Of a DNA stretch of 64,000 nucleotides, positions 1 to 56,800 are shown piece after piece (the stretch's first letter is position 1; every line of letters begins with the position of its first letter). Position numbers and translations under genes: made by a program. This DNA comes from Anniella stebbinsi (Eukaryota > Chordata > Lepidosauria > Squamata > Anniellidae). The stretch covers positions 61,357,001 through 61,421,000 of the forward strand of contig JARDYH010000002.1 of NCBI GenBank assembly GCA_029215795.1. The letters run 5' to 3'. A model generated the notes under the pieces. It searched no databases. It worked only from the letters and a program-made list of their open reading frames with translations, and was not told the DNA's origin.

Positions 1-133
1 AACTTTAACTGTTGTGATGAAGAGGGAATACCACCAGGAACTAATTGCATACAAATGACACTGGCTGAAATTCCCTTTTCTCTACAACTGTTAAAGTTAC
101 ATGAGCCCTGACCTGGATTTTATCTGGTCAGGC
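1..133. mobile_element. hAT-like fold-back MITE, cut by window edge
   Basis: The opening AACTTTAACTGTTGT is answered in inverse by ACAACTGTTAAAGTT near 86-100, and the right end reads TATCTGGTCAGG. The same plan is seen in the copy at 60262-60432 (inverted repeats ending in a GGTGGCCAGAT-type terminus). The left end is outside the window. Confidence 0.6.
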
Positions 134-142
134 TATCTATAT

Positions 143-296
143 ACTAGTTGCTAGGGAACATGAGCAGGAGGATGCTATTGCACTCGCGTTCTACTTCTGG
201 GCTTCATAGAGGCAGCTGGTTGGTCATTTTGTGAACAGAATGCTCAACTAGATAGGCCTTTCATCTGATCCAGCATGGCTCTAATGTTCTCACAGT
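143..296 (+). mobile_element. CR1 LINE 3'-end fragment
   Basis: Contains the familiar CR1 3' stretch: TTGCTAGGGAACATGAGC, a TGCTATTGCAC block, AACTAGATAGGCC, and CTGATCCAGCATGGCTCT before a TGTTCT tail. The copy at 29743-29897 is homologous. No coding capacity. Confidence 0.75.
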
Positions 297-299
297 GCT

Positions 300-1255
300 G
301 TATTTAAGCAACAAATAGAATCGTATTTAAATACAGACCAGTTTAGTCAGCCATCCAGGCAACCTCAATTTAACAATCAGGGATTAAAAATAAAATCCTA
401 GTATTGATTTAATTTAGATTTCAGTTCTCCATGTTGCAAACATTAAGTTGTCCATTCACAGAAATGAACTTTGCAGAACCGGGGGGGGGGGGGGGTGTCA
501 ATAGCTTGAAAATAATAATAAACTGTGTTCAAAACACACACATGTGCTCACTCCAAGTTAATGATATTCATGTTGCCCTTTGAAAAGCTTAACAGTGCTT
601 GTCTAAATTGCAGCTCATTACAGCTTAGACTTGCATAGTAATGCTTTTATAGTATTTGCACTACCTTTGGACATAACAAATGTACTCCTTTAACTGAGGG
701 CATTGTAGAACAAAGTCTTGTGTTTTGTTTGATACGAAGATAGCCACTTACTTTTTAAGATTGCTTTTGTATGTCTACTACTCATAAGCTTCAGTTTAAA
801 AAACAACCATAGCATATTCCTACTATATTTACATAGAATTCAATGTAAAACTCATTCTGCTGATTTGAGCAACGAGTAGTCAGCCTATCCTTTCTACTAT
901 GAACTTCGCATAGGATAAGCTCATGTAGATATACAATTACTTTGCGTCCTGAGTAGACAAAGGCAACACATGTGCAAATTAAGTTGGCCTACCCATATAT
1001 GGGATAACAGGGTTAATTCCAGATTTGTTTTAGTAGCACAGTAGCATAACTTAAGGTGTACAAACATGAAATTATGATAGAGGCTAAAGGAATTCCCAGA
1101 TGTTTTCACAGCAGACACTTCAGGTCAACTACGGATAAATTGATGATTCAAATTGTTGCTATCAGACTACTTGTAGCCTTCAAGCCCACAACAAAAAAGG
1201 AACCTTAAAAGCATTTTCAGTAAATGCCAATTTAAAAACAGTTTCCTCTAGATCA
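300..1255. other. AT-rich DNA, nothing recognised
   Basis: Apart from the poly-G run there is no gene, repeat family or RNA that I can name. Short open frames here have no coding features. Confidence 0.5.
481..495. repeat. Poly-G run of 15
   Basis: Fifteen consecutive G residues in AT-rich DNA 3' of PGGT1B. Confidence 0.95.
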
Positions 1256-1395
1256 AGGATGGGGAATGCCTGGCCCCTCCAAGTGTTATTGGACTGCAAT
1301 TCCCATCATCCATTCACAATTAGCTATGCTAGCTAGGGCTGATAGGAACTGTGGTCCAACAATATCTGAAGGGCTGTGCGTTCCCACCCCTGCTC
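1256..1395. mobile_element. Palindromic MITE, ACTCCCATCATCC family
   Basis: The left arm (GGATGGGGAATGCCTGGCC, TTGGACTGCAATTCCC) is the imperfect inverse of the right arm (GATAGGAACTGTGGTCCAA, TTCCCACCCCTG), folding at about 1325. Related copies lie at 35080, 39205, 45499, 47127, 55914 and 61920. Confidence 0.75.
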
Positions 1396-1459
1396 TATAT
1401 TCTGACCTAGCTATACTATACAGGATGAAGTGGGAAACATTGCAAGACAATGAATAGAT

Positions 1460-2764
1460 TTTATTGGGTTCACACATGTTTCATGTCTTTTGTCTTGTCA
1501 ATACACTACTATTCAGAGCCTTTACGGTACCACCATGGTCTATGAAGTACAAACAAACCAGAATAGTTTTCCACAATGAAGTTTAATTGCTGGTTTAAAT
1601 CCAAATTATGTTTAAAAGCACTGACCTATGGTAAAGAATAAACAAAATCAGCTAAAGCTCACAAGAAGAGTACCCATTCCTTCACTCTCCACCCACATAA
1701 GAGGAGGCTGGGGGGAAAATAGTTATTTCCCACATCACTATATTCTGAACAAGCTACAGGTGATAAATGAAACCACATCCCTGAACTGGATGGTATTCTT
1801 TGGTAAGAACCACCTCACAGGATTACTGGCATTCAGGAGTTCTTGCCAGGAGGGACAGTGGAAGCCACTCAGTTTGAAGTTAATTCTTGTAAGATTCACT
1901 AAATTTGTAATGTTATTTTATAGAAAAAAAGCTATGAAGAAGATATGAACTACAAGAGTAAAAAAAAAAGCAATCTGCACCATAAATGGCTGTGGATAGA
2001 CTAGAATTTTAATATGCTGATATATTAAGATTTGTCAAATTAGGTAAGAGCTATAATGTGACCACTAGAGTATACAAATCAAGAGATCACAGAATGCAAT
2101 ATGGGCTGGACTGCAAAGAACACTAGCAGGAATTTTAGTTGTCTTTCTTTTCAGTTAATATGACAATGCCTTAAAATATCATTAAACTTCTGTTAAGACT
2201 GTACTACTCCATTACCTCAAGTGTTACGTCAAATTCTTCTAACTTGTGGCAGTCAGGGTGGATAAAAAAAATAACACAACACATCGGTCCAGTATATAAT
2301 GAATAAAATAATTTTAATTTTTTATAAAGGTTATAGAATTGTCATCTACCTTAAAAGAACACCTTTTAGCAATCAAGACTTAATTTATAAGATTTTATAC
2401 GAAGTATGTGTCGAACAAGTGTCACTAAACTCAAGCAATTAAGTATGAAAATATGTAAATACATTTTGAAGATCCTTTTTGTTATTGTTATGCATCGCCA
2501 TTGCACTTTAATACAATAGAACTAAATAATTAATTTTGCTTCGAAGGCATTCTTCAAAACCAAGTCTGTTACAGCATCTTTAGGGGCAAGCAATTTCTTT
2601 TTAAGCCCAATCCAGAATTGGCTCAAGGCCATCTGCTGTCAAAATGATGCCAGGAACATGAATTTGATTGTATGATTCCAGCACTTAAAAAAGAGCACAT
2701 TGGTTACATGGCTTTAACCTTGGGCTACAATTATGCTACCAAGCTCAACTGGAGTCTCAGTCAG
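1460..2764 (-). other. PGGT1B: PGGT1B 3' UTR (extent uncertain)
   Basis: AT-rich non-coding DNA follows the PGGT1B stop. The first canonical AATAAA on the minus strand is at 1460-1465, and an ATTAAA variant lies at 2313-2318. Either could end the message, so the left boundary is a guess. Nothing else in the stretch is recognisable except a scrap at about 2255-2270 that resembles the end of the hAT-like element at 37860. Confidence 0.45.
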
Positions 2765-46990
<44,226 letters not shown>

Positions 46991-47126
46991 AAAGGCCGGG
47001 CTCTTGTTTCTATTTGGAAGAGTTTGTTGGAGAAAAGTAACATTGTTAGCGTGGGAGTCTTTAAACGAATATGCTTGTTTTCTATGTTATACTATTGTAT
47101 GGAGTGGCTTGGGGTTTTTTTAGGCT

Positions 47127-47228
47127 CAAGGGTGGGGAGCCTGCAGCCTTCCCAATGATGTTTGACTACAGCTCCAATTATCCGGCCATTGCCCATGGTG
47201 GCTGGGGCTGATAGGAGTTGTAGTCCAA
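47127..47228. mobile_element. Palindromic MITE (truncated), ACTCC family
   Basis: AAGGGTGGGGAGCCTGCAGC and TTGACTACAGCTCC pair with GATAGGAGTTGTAGTCCAA. The right end is cut by the CR1 scrap. Confidence 0.7.
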
Positions 47229-47320
47229 GGTAAGATGAGCCATGCTGGATCGGACCAAGGGTCCATCTTGTCCAGCATTATGTTCACGCAGTGGCCGACT
47301 AGTCATCGACTAGAAACCCA
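47229..47320 (-). mobile_element. CR1 LINE 3'-end scrap
   Basis: GAGCCATGCTGGATCGGACC AAGGGTCCATCTTGTCCAGC and TTCACGCAGTGGCC are the inverse of the CR1 3' end. It is followed by an L2-like AAAGGCAGGATATAAATAAA tail at 47330-47368. Confidence 0.7.
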
Positions 47321-47518
47321 GTATTGGGGAAAAGGCAGGATATAAATAAATATTATAATAATAATATTCCCACAAAATGGACATGACATGAATTCAACAG
47401 CACTCTCCTGCCCATGTTCACAATCAACTGTGCATACTGCATCTGTAGGTGGCTTGAATTGGTTGATATATGAGATCCTGATTAACTAAAGTCCCAATTA
47501 AACCAGGTTCAAGAGTGC

Positions 47519-48180
47519 TGAAAATGATTCAGACCGCAAATGGTTTGACATTTTATTGAATACACAAAGATTATATATGGAGGTAGGAAGAATAAACAAA
47601 GAAAGCTCACGTCTCTTCAGGGTACAAAGCAGTTGTCCAGCTGGTATGTCTTGATCCCCAAAATATACAGAACGTCTCCCCTGGCAAGTCCTTCAGGCTG
47701 GTTGCACAATCCCCCTGAAGAAAGACCGTCTAAATTTCTTTGTTCCCAAGTTTATATAGATCTCAAGGCAGGCTGTCCTGGGAAATTATCTTTCAGAGAG
47801 AGCAAGAAACCCCAACATTCCCAAAAGAAACAAGGAGAGCCTCAAGGTGAGAGTGGTACAACACCCTTATCTCAAAGAGCAGGGCAATGGGAAGTATGAA
47901 CTACATCTGCCAGAGACGACTAATTAATGTATGCGAGAGGTCATATAAAGAATCTGCCCCTCAAGAGGCCTACTTTGGTTAGTTGAGCCTGCTAAAAGCT
48001 GCTCACTATGTTAGGCTACATTAGCTTCAATATTCTATGCCCTTAAATGTATATATATATTGGATGATCCTATGAGAACTCACTAAACCTCGCTATTCCT
48101 TCTGGTACTAAATCCACTACAAAAGGGCCAGGGCCTGCACACCCCAGGAATCACAACTATATCTGCAACCATTTCCTACA
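47519..48180 (-). mobile_element. Probable solo LTR
   Basis: On the minus strand: a TG start at 48180 (TGTAGGAAATGG), a TATA box in ATCTATATAAACTTGGG (about 47752-47768), a downstream region with CTTCAGGGGGATTG, a poly(A) signal in GTGTATTCAATAAAATG (about 47550-47566), and a CA end at 47519. This is the order of a retroviral or Gypsy-type LTR. No internal genes flank it and no target duplication is clear, so the exact ends are uncertain. Confidence 0.55.
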
Positions 48181-48215
48181 CTTTGTCTTGAATCTGAGAC
48201 CAATGCAGACTCTGT

Positions 48216-48428
48216 GGGCCAGTTTGCACAACTACTGCAGCCCACTGTGGCTTATGAAGCAACCCCTCACATAACCCTAGAACAATCCACACAGCTCAAG
48301 TCTGCATGACATAAAAAGCCATGGTATTTGCTTTCTGCAGCTCGTATACTCAAAATGGTGGCTGGTGTGCTCCACAACCCACCATGGTTTAAGCTACAGT
48401 GGGCTGCATTAATCATGTGAACCCAGAC
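48216..48428. mobile_element. Palindromic MITE
   Basis: GGGCCAGTTTGCACAACTAC and GCAGCCCACTGTGGCTTA on the left; TAAGCTACAGTGGGCTGCAT and AATCATGTGAACCCAGAC on the right. Confidence 0.75.
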
Positions 48429-48490
48429 TATGGTTTTAATGTTATTACTTTGTGACATTTTGGTTGGTCCTAATAAAGATATTGCTCTAC

Positions 48491-48716
48491 AGGAGCCAGT
48501 GTGGTGTTGTGGTTAGAGTGTGGGCTGGACTTGAAAGATCCAGGTTCTACAGCCCACTCTGCCATGAAGTTCATTGGGTGACTTTGGGGTGGTCACCGAA
48601 TCTCAGCCAAACCTACCTCAGAGTTGTTGTGAGGATAAAACAGAGAGTAGGATCATGTATGCCACCTTGGGTTCCTCAGAGGAAAGGTGGTATATAAATG
48701 TAACAAATAAATTAAA
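48491..48716 (+). mobile_element. Full-length Sauria-type SINE
   Basis: tRNA-like head AGGAGCCAGTGTGGTGTTGT with box A in TGGTTAGAGTG and box B-like GGTTCTACAGC. The body has GAAGTTCATTGGGTGACTTT and CTCAGAGTTGTTGTGAGGAT, and the 3' end GCCACCTTGGGTTCCTCAGA precedes an AATAAAT tail. This family is known from squamates and depends on a Bov-B-type LINE for its 3' end. It is the strongest clade marker in the window. Confidence 0.88.
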
Positions 48717-50690
48717 TACTGTAGATTTGGGGATTTTTCTTATGGATTAACATGGCTCTTTTGCCTTTAAAGAAAAAAGTCTCATTGATTATGCAAAATA
48801 TTATCCAAAAGGAAAGATTTGGGCTGATGTAGTAAAAACTGCCCACCTGTATAGTAAATTACTCTACACAACTAGCTCACCCCACATTAATAGCCACCAT
48901 GTAGGTGAAGCAAATAAGCCTCTGTGCAACATATGTAATGGGATGATTTAAAAATTACTCCATTATTGCAATAAAAATCATAGCCCAAGCTTACCAAATC
49001 CATATTCAAAAATAGCTTGCATTAGAACAAACTTTTGACAAACTCTTTTAACTTTTTATTTCCAACTGCAACCAGCATTTGCCCTGACAGAGATGCCTAG
49101 GGATACAGGCATTACGAAGTAGTCACAAAGCTAGTATTTTGTAGCTTTAAAAATACTATTAGTAAGAGTGAGGGATGAGACTTCCAGAAAGCTCAGTAGT
49201 CCTCTGTAGCTTTCTCATCTCAAATGGTAGTTCCTTTCATTTCTCATTTTACATTTTCAGAACAATTTTTCATTTCAAAGAGATTAACTTTAAAAGACAT
49301 TTTGAAGCATTTCCATCATGTTGCCATTTATTGGAATTAATATTTACCATTGTGAAAACCACCTTTCTGTTATCTGTACCACTTCAGAATTCAAGGGTGG
49401 GACTGTATGATTGAATGCCATCCCAAGTTTTAAAAAAAGTTTCATGTTAACACAAATAGCATAATGGCTCATTACTATACCCAGCAATATAAGTTGTGCA
49501 ACTCAACTTGTACTTGCTTACTTGGCAGCATGTGCCGCTGTGTTCAGTGGGGTGGAGACCCACGTTGTGTAGACTGGGATATAGAAGGAAGTGGCTGCAT
49601 CTCATCTAGTCTCTTGAGTTTAAAAGACAGTTTGGTTTGGAGGAAGATGGCCAGGAAGTCCTCAACCTTTTAGGACCTGTGTGCAGGAAGTAGCTCATTC
49701 TTCACCTAGTAACTGCATATTGTTCCATAAAGAATGCCCACCTTGCATTATAAGAACAATGAATCTTACTACATGCTTGCATAAGGGGTCCTCAATCTTT
49801 TTGGACCTGTGGGCACATTTAGGAATTTGAGGAACTGCTGTGGGCACCATCACAAAATAGGTCCCATGAAGGATATGGCTAGGCACATAATGATTGTTGC
49901 GGGGGCTTGGCTAGTCAAAAGGGGTGGCGGTTGGTGGTGAGAAATAGTGAGGCTAGAGGTTGGGAGGGAGAAATAGCCAGGAAAAGATGTAGAGGGGAGA
50001 GAAAGAGGACAGCTAGATGCTGGGGGTAGAAAGAAACCACAAGATAAAAGGGTGAGTGGAAGATAAAGAGCAAGGCTAAGGGCTAGGAGTGGAGAGAAAG
50101 AAGGCTAGGGATGGGAAGGAATAGCAAGGTAAGGGGCTGGAGAAGAGCGATAGAGTGATCAAAGGGGAAATGTCTGTGTGATCGGAAGAAGATTGGGTGG
50201 GGTGGGGCTAGGAACAACTCTTTCCTTCTCTTCCTGCCCACTGAACAACTAATCATCAGAAGGTTCAGGAACAGGAAGGAGAACATGGTGCTCTAACATT
50301 TTTTCAAGTTTTATATTAAAATAAAATTTTGAAGGGGTCAAGGGCGGAGAGTTTTGCAGGAGCATTTGGAGATCCCTATGGGTGCAGTGTTAGCAACCCT
50401 GTATTAGACTACCAACCCAATAATTAAACTAATGAAGAAATAAGAATATAATGAAATTTATTATGTGACACTCTGTGCATTCATTTCTATTCCAAACATA
50501 CAGTATTACAAAATCTAAATGGCTAAACTGAGGTTCCAGCAAAAGGAGAAGAAAATGCAAAGGAAGAAAGGAAGGGCATTTGCTTCATTGCATTTTTATA
50601 CATAGCCATTGCTAGTTCATTTTGCAGTAATCTACATAAATAACTATGTAATTTTATCTTTTATTTAACATGACAAAACTTCACACTCAG
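48717..50690. other. Intergenic DNA between CCDC112 and PGGT1B, right part
   Basis: 48717-49650 is AT-rich with nothing recognised. A possible fold-back runs from about 49787 (GGGGTCCTCAATCTTTTTGG) to 50400 (CCCTATGGGTGCAGTGTTAG), with a diverged duplicate of its start at 49657. Its interior is a purine-rich, GGGAGAGAAA-like tract. Confidence 0.5.
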
Positions 50691-50804
50691 TATAAAATGA
50701 ACAGCCTTTATTCCATAACAAAGTCATAAGAATATAATAAAATACCCATCACTTTACATATGCATGTTATGTATCTTCTAACTAACCTGTGTGCAGATAT
50801 CCAG
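50690..50804 (-). terminator. CCDC112: CCDC112 3' UTR and poly(A) signal
   Basis: Short 3' UTR after the stop at 50805. The hexamer AATAAA (minus strand, 50707-50712) is the first downstream and lies at a typical distance. The cleavage site itself is not visible. Confidence 0.6.
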
Positions 50805-50835
50805 CTATAGCCCTTGTCGCCAGCTTGGAACAGCC
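50805..50835 (-). CDS. CCDC112: CCDC112 terminal coding micro-exon with stop
   Basis: A 31-nt coding piece that completes Lys and encodes AVPSWRQGL before TAG at 50805-50807. Human ends in AIPTWRQGI and a few more residues. The intron before it is only 75 nt (50836-50910). A minus-strand AATAAA at 50707-50712 lies about 95 nt past the stop and probably ends the message. Confidence 0.9.
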
Positions 50836-53800
50836 CTATAAAGATATACAGGAGTAAGTATCTTGTGATGAGTAAAATTGAAACATACAAATATCTTTTC
50901 ATTTCCTTACTTGTGTGGAATCTGTAGAAGTGGCACTGCGCCCTCTGGTCCAATCTCTTTTGTTCGTTCTTCCCAAACTTTTGTAAGTCTGTACAGCCTA
51001 TATGGGTCTCGAGTTACATTAACTTCAACCTGTTGACAGTTAAAATTTTAAAAATTGTAATAAAAGCAACTGCAGCCAGCAGTTATTATGCAGAAGATGC
51101 AATGCATACTAAGTGCCATGCAGCAAAATCCTATACAGGTCTACTTCGTAATGAGTTGCATTGAATTCAATGGATCCTATTACCAGGTAGATAGGTATAG
51201 GATTGCAGTGTTAATACTTCTTGGCTTTAAAGAAATATGGTGATATGGAGGCATTATGACTCTTGCAATAGATCCATGCTGTAGGTCTCTCCATTAAAAT
51301 GACATCTTTTGGAAAGGATTCTATTTTATTTTAAAAGCTAATGCTCCAAGTCCTAGGCACACTTTCAAGCAATTGAACTCAGTGGGACACTTCTTAGAAA
51401 TATGCATAGGATGGAATTATATGACAAATCAATGTATTACCTTCTCTCTCAATTTGGACAATCTTTTTTCTTTTTCTTTCATGTAATCTTCTTTTGCCTG
51501 TTTTTCTAGAATCTTAAGCTCAAGTTTATGCAGATCCTAAATAGAACAAAATGAAAAAAACATTTTTAGCTATAGCAAAAAGAACTCTTACATAACACAA
51601 AAGAGCTTCTTATGTTACACTTGTTAAAGGTTTTAAATGATCAGTGTCAACTGGTTATTTTCTAAGAGCAATCTTCAGCAAAATCCTTGACAAAATGACC
51701 AGAGCATGTTGTACAGTGCTCATACGTGAAGGCTACTACATGTAGATCTCTGCTAATCCAATAATGAGGGGGTGGGACTGTATTCTTGCATTACTCCCCT
51801 CCCCACTCACAGAACACACTCACATTCCTGTTGCCCAAGTTCTAGATGATAGGAGGGAGACAGGAAGGTCAGCTACCATTAAGCACTGTACTTTATCCAC
51901 AACCCTGTTGGTTCCATATGCTTCTGGGGTCGAATCAAAATGCTGATGCTTACCTTTAACGCCCTGAGTAGGTTAGGTTTCAGCTATATGATAGACTGCC
52001 CTGGCCTGTATCAATCCACCTGTGTGCTGAGATCTATATCAGAGACACCTCTGGAGATTCCCCTGGCTTTCAAAGTAAGGTGGGTGGCAACCAGGAAGAG
52101 AGCCCTTTTGGAGGTGGTGCGCCACCTGTGGAACACCATCTTCAGGGAAACTCACCTGGGACCCACTTTCTTATCATTTCAATACCAGGCAAATCCCCCC
52201 CCACACACACACACACACACACAATTCCAAGATTTTGAATATTTCCAACTTTTAAGTTTTAAATTATTTAAACTACTGTGAATTTTGGACCCAGTTTGCA
52301 CATCATGACCAATTCCTAGATTAACCTAGAAACTAGAGAGAAGCATGGGAGCAAGGAAGTGAGCTGCCTCCTGTCCACTCACCACTTCTGCTTTCAATTA
52401 ACACGTCAAGAAACAACACCCTGTTGTTTCTTGACGTGTGAACTCAACAAACCATGGGTTAAGTCTGGGTTGTTTATCACAAAACAACCCAGGAATAAGC
52501 ATTCCTGGGCTGGTAACTGAAAGCGGAAGTGGGTGAGCAGGGACACTTACTTGCTCCGGCACACTCACAAACAACCCATGTTTGACAAACCATGAGGTAT
52601 GAGGTAAATATTGCTGACATTTTATATGTAGCACACAAAGATATGTTAAGTAGCTTATTCAACCCATGGTTAACAAACGATGGGTCATTTGATCGTGTAA
52701 ACCCAGTCTTATTGTGCATTATGATGTTGTGTTGTTTTTGTTACATTCTTTCTTTTCAGAGTTTTAACTTTCCTTTTCAGCAACAAAGCCCCACCCCCAG
52801 AGTGGTATACATTAGATAAGTGGTGGGTAACACATAGCCCATAGGCTGGATGCGCTTCTGTCCGATAGTGTGGCTCCTGCCACCCCACACTGCTGAAATT
52901 TGATGGCACAGCAGCAACCTCTCCCCCTAGCAGTTTGCCCATTTGTCCCCTTTCAGCCTCTGTCGCAAGTTTTGTCAGTGGCACAACATCAGTCAGAGTA
53001 CAGCCTTTTGCTTTTTTAAGCTGCCAATTGACCACTGAAGGATGAGATATAAATTTCAAAAAGAAAAAATAAACAGAAGCTGTTTTCTTTTGCCCTCAGA
53101 GAGCTAAGGGTTTTCATCTGGGAAGGAGGCAAATAAAAAAATGAAACTAAGCTTGTGGACAATCTCCATTGTATCACTATAGAGACTGAGCAATGCATCT
53201 CCTCTCTCATGGGGAAAGAAAGTCACCAGTTAGCCAGTTCTGACCTCTCTCTCTCTCCCTCTCTCTCTCTCAGATGGTTGGGGATGGGGATGGGGGGTGG
53301 GAGGTCAGACAGGGACCAGTTCCACTATGTTGTTTTTCTTTCTATCCATTTTCTTCCCCTATGGCAAGAGAAAGAGAGGGCCAATCTAGGCAGCTAGGGC
53401 ACATCCTTCCTATTGGAGCCCTGTAACAAAGCTCCATCCTGAAGGCAGCATTTGGGACTGTTTCTCTCACCACTGTTTCTCCCCATCCTTTCCAGGGAGA
53501 AAGAGTCAGCCCAACAAGCAGCCTTCGAGGGGGAGAATATATGCTCTGGAAAGAGCCCTTGTGGCTGGTCACTCTCTCCTTTGCAGGAGATGACAGGGAG
53601 ACAAGCAGTGTTTCTTCCACGTGTGGCTTCCAGAATTATTGGATAGCTGCAGGCCACGCATGTTTGTCCCACCTCAATCCAGTTCGTACTAGTCATTACA
53701 CTGGAAAGTCAGTCAGCAAAGCAGTCCCTTGGGCTCATTTGTGATACATAGATTTTCCCCCTCAGAAGAGAATTGTTGCCAGATCATTGAAATCCAAATG

Positions 53801-56800
53801 TACAAGGCAATGGGCAGGTTCACATGTTACGCTAAGCCAACCTAAGAATAAGCCACCATAAGTTGGTTGTTTACTGAACAACCCACGGTACTCCTTACAG
53901 ACAATCAGGCTTGCCATGGTTTGTTTCCCCTCTCAACTCACCTACCATCTCCCACACATATCCCAGGCACCTTTGCAGCAGAGTTCCTCATTGCCTCGGT
54001 CCCTACATCGGCGCCCTTTCTGCAATTGGTTTGCTGGGGTTGCCGGCTACCGAGGGAAGCTACCCCCACGCCTTCACATCGAATGAGTTTGCAGCTTTTT
54101 TCGCTGGGGAATTTCTCTTGGACAAGAATGCAAGACTGCCTCTCTGATACTGAGCCCTGCATACTTATTTCCCTCTCTTGTCAATGTCCAAGTCAATTTC
54201 ATCCTCCATTTCAGTGCTGCCTTGCTAGTGAACATCTTTTTAAAAAGGTTGCTTCCCGTTACACTAAAATGGGAACACCCGTTCGCAATGCGCCTTCTCT
54301 CCTCTAACCGCCATCCACTTTCGTCCCCCTCCGCTGCATCAGAACACAAAAAAGAAAGAATTCTGAGCCAGCCTTTTAATCCCCCCCCCACACACACACT
54401 GGGACTTGTTTAGCCATGGCCCCCCATGTTCCCCTTTTCCACTTGGGAGCTTCGCTTGCTAACTAGTGAACATCTTTTTTTTTAAGTCTGCTTCATGTTA
54501 CACTGAAGTAAGCACCTCACTCCCAAAGCACCTTCTCCTGGAGCTACAAGCCACTTTCAGCTCCCCCAAGCCTTCCTCTTGTCACTTACCTCTGTCACTC
54601 GCTGTTACATCTAGATATGGATTACAGAGCAATGAGTGAGATTGCTAAATGTACACAAATGTCACGGCAAAGCAATAAGACCGAGGGGAACTCTCAAGGC
54701 AGAGCAGTTAATGGACGAAAATTACACAACTGAAAAAGCAGTTGTCACTCACTCCTGTGCACTTGTGCAGGACTGCAAATGGGTTTGCTAACAAAAATTG
54801 CAAAAGAATTTGGGTGTCTTTCCTTTGCTATTTTTAGGAGCAGGAGGTGGAGGTCACTGAGAGTAGATGAGGGACAATGGCGAGCGAGATTGCGAGGAGT
54901 GGCAAGGGTTTTTGCCCCTTTGCTAGGTGACTCTGTAGCTGTTCCCAATAACCCATGCTGAAGTGGTCCTGATGGATTCAGACAACACGACAAGCCACTA
55001 TGGGTATCAACAACCCTAAAACAAGCCATGGATTCTCAGGATAGCTTGTTTATGAAAAATCAGCCACCATGCAGAAACCGTGCTGGGTTTGCACAAGACA
55101 ACAACCTACCATGGCTGATCATCCATGGTGGGTTGCCATGTCACACGAACCAGGTCAATACGCTTGTCATGACTCACAATGTCCATTTCCTGTTATACTA
55201 CTAACTACATAATAGAGGAATCTGAGATAGATATGCATGAGACCAATAAAACTACTCACTCGCTCCTGGAACTTAAGAATTTGTTCTGCAGCAGCTCTTC
55301 TCTTCTCCTCCCTTTCAGCTTCCTCCCTTTTTTCTTTTTCAAGCCTCAAAAACTCTTCCTGCTCCTTTTTCTCTCTACTATAGTCTTCCAACAGCAACTT
55401 CATCTGAAACTGCCGTTCACGTTCTCTCTGCTTTTTCTTCTTCTCCTCTTCTTTCTCTTGCAGCTGAGTGGCTTGTTTCATGGCATATGAAATTGCTCTC
55501 TGTCTTTTCCATGCTTCAAGCTCTACTAGTCGTTGTTTTCTTTCCTCATCAGCTTTTTGCTTCTGAGTTTCTTCACGCTGAAGTTTAACTGCACTGAGCA
55601 CTACCTCTGGCTTCTCCTTTTGGGTTAAGATTTTCTCTCTTTCTTGCTGCTTTTTCATCTTCCATTTCTGAATGGACTAGAAGATAACAGTGCAAACAAG
55701 TTACATTTCATGTACTACCATGTCAGTTCTAATCCTCTAAAGGCTATCAGGGTTTACCCACTTCAAGCTATTAGGAACCCAGACCACTAGGCGTCTGGCT
55801 CTTTTCTCAACTATAAATACAGTGAAAAGGTTATTTATTTATTTATTACATTTCTATTCTGTCCAAATGCCAAACCTCTCTGTGTGGTTCACAACAACAA
55901 GAAGGAAGATGTAGATCCGGGGTGGGCAGAAGATTGATCTCTAGACATTTTGGACTTCAACTCCCAGAAGTCCCTGCCAGCCTGACCAATAGTCAGGAAT
56001 GCTGGAAGTTGAAGTTCAAAATTTCTGAAGATCTACTTTCTGCCCACCCCAGCGTAGATTCTTGACAGAAACTCATGAAAAGGCTTTTCCTTGAATAAGC
56101 TACTTAACATATCTTTGTGTGCTACATATAAAATGTCAGCAATATTTACCTACCAATCTGTACGAGGCCTTCTCATGTATGAGGAACTTCAGTGACCAGC
56201 TTTGCTGTTGAGGTTCGCTTGATTTAAACAGAGCTACAGGATTATCAGCAGCACTAAATCACATATTTAGGTGTAACATAAAATATGTGATTCAGTACTG
56301 CCTATAATACCATAGCAAAAGTACAGGTTCTGCCTCAGCTTCTTTAAAGGCTAGCTTCTTCTCCTGTGCAAAAACTCAGGACCAGGAAGGCATAATTTGC
56401 ATTGGAGAACTTTGGGTAGTGGAAGGCATTTAATCATTTCTCTAGTTGCCAATTTCTTCTGCTCCACTGCTTGCGCACGCGCACACACGCACGCACACAC
56501 ACACACACACACACAAACTGGTTTCTCACACAAGCTGTGTGAAAAATAATGAGTTATGTGCCTCTACCTGCCTAAAGCTTCTCTATGACAATCTGTGCTC
56601 TCACAGCTCTGATTCACACAGAAGCAGCATCTAGCATTAAAGACAAAAGGTTTGGGCAGAATCCATAGTTCTGCATTTAGGCTCCAAGCCTAAACACACC
56701 GTTTGAGAATATAATCCATTGATTTTTTTTTAAAAAAATCCAGGACAATCAACTTTCATCTGGCAGCCCAAATATCTAGACAGAACCATGTCAAAAAAAC

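Larger units (their letters stand above)
51537..55259 (-). other. CCDC112: CCDC112 intron 51537-55259: contents
   Basis: Contains a LINE 3' piece (51930-52260), a MITE (52287-52708) and a long composite fold-back (53812-55155), plus (CA)n at 52202-52222 and (CT)n at 53249-53272. 52710-53800 holds nothing recognised. Confidence 0.7.

Noticed and set aside
48491..48560. tRNA gene on the plus strand
   Set aside because: It is the 5' part of a full-length Sauria-type SINE and does not fold as a complete cloverleaf.
55179..55490. 103-codon plus-strand frame
   Set aside because: It is the antisense shadow of the Glu/Lys-rich CCDC112 exon.
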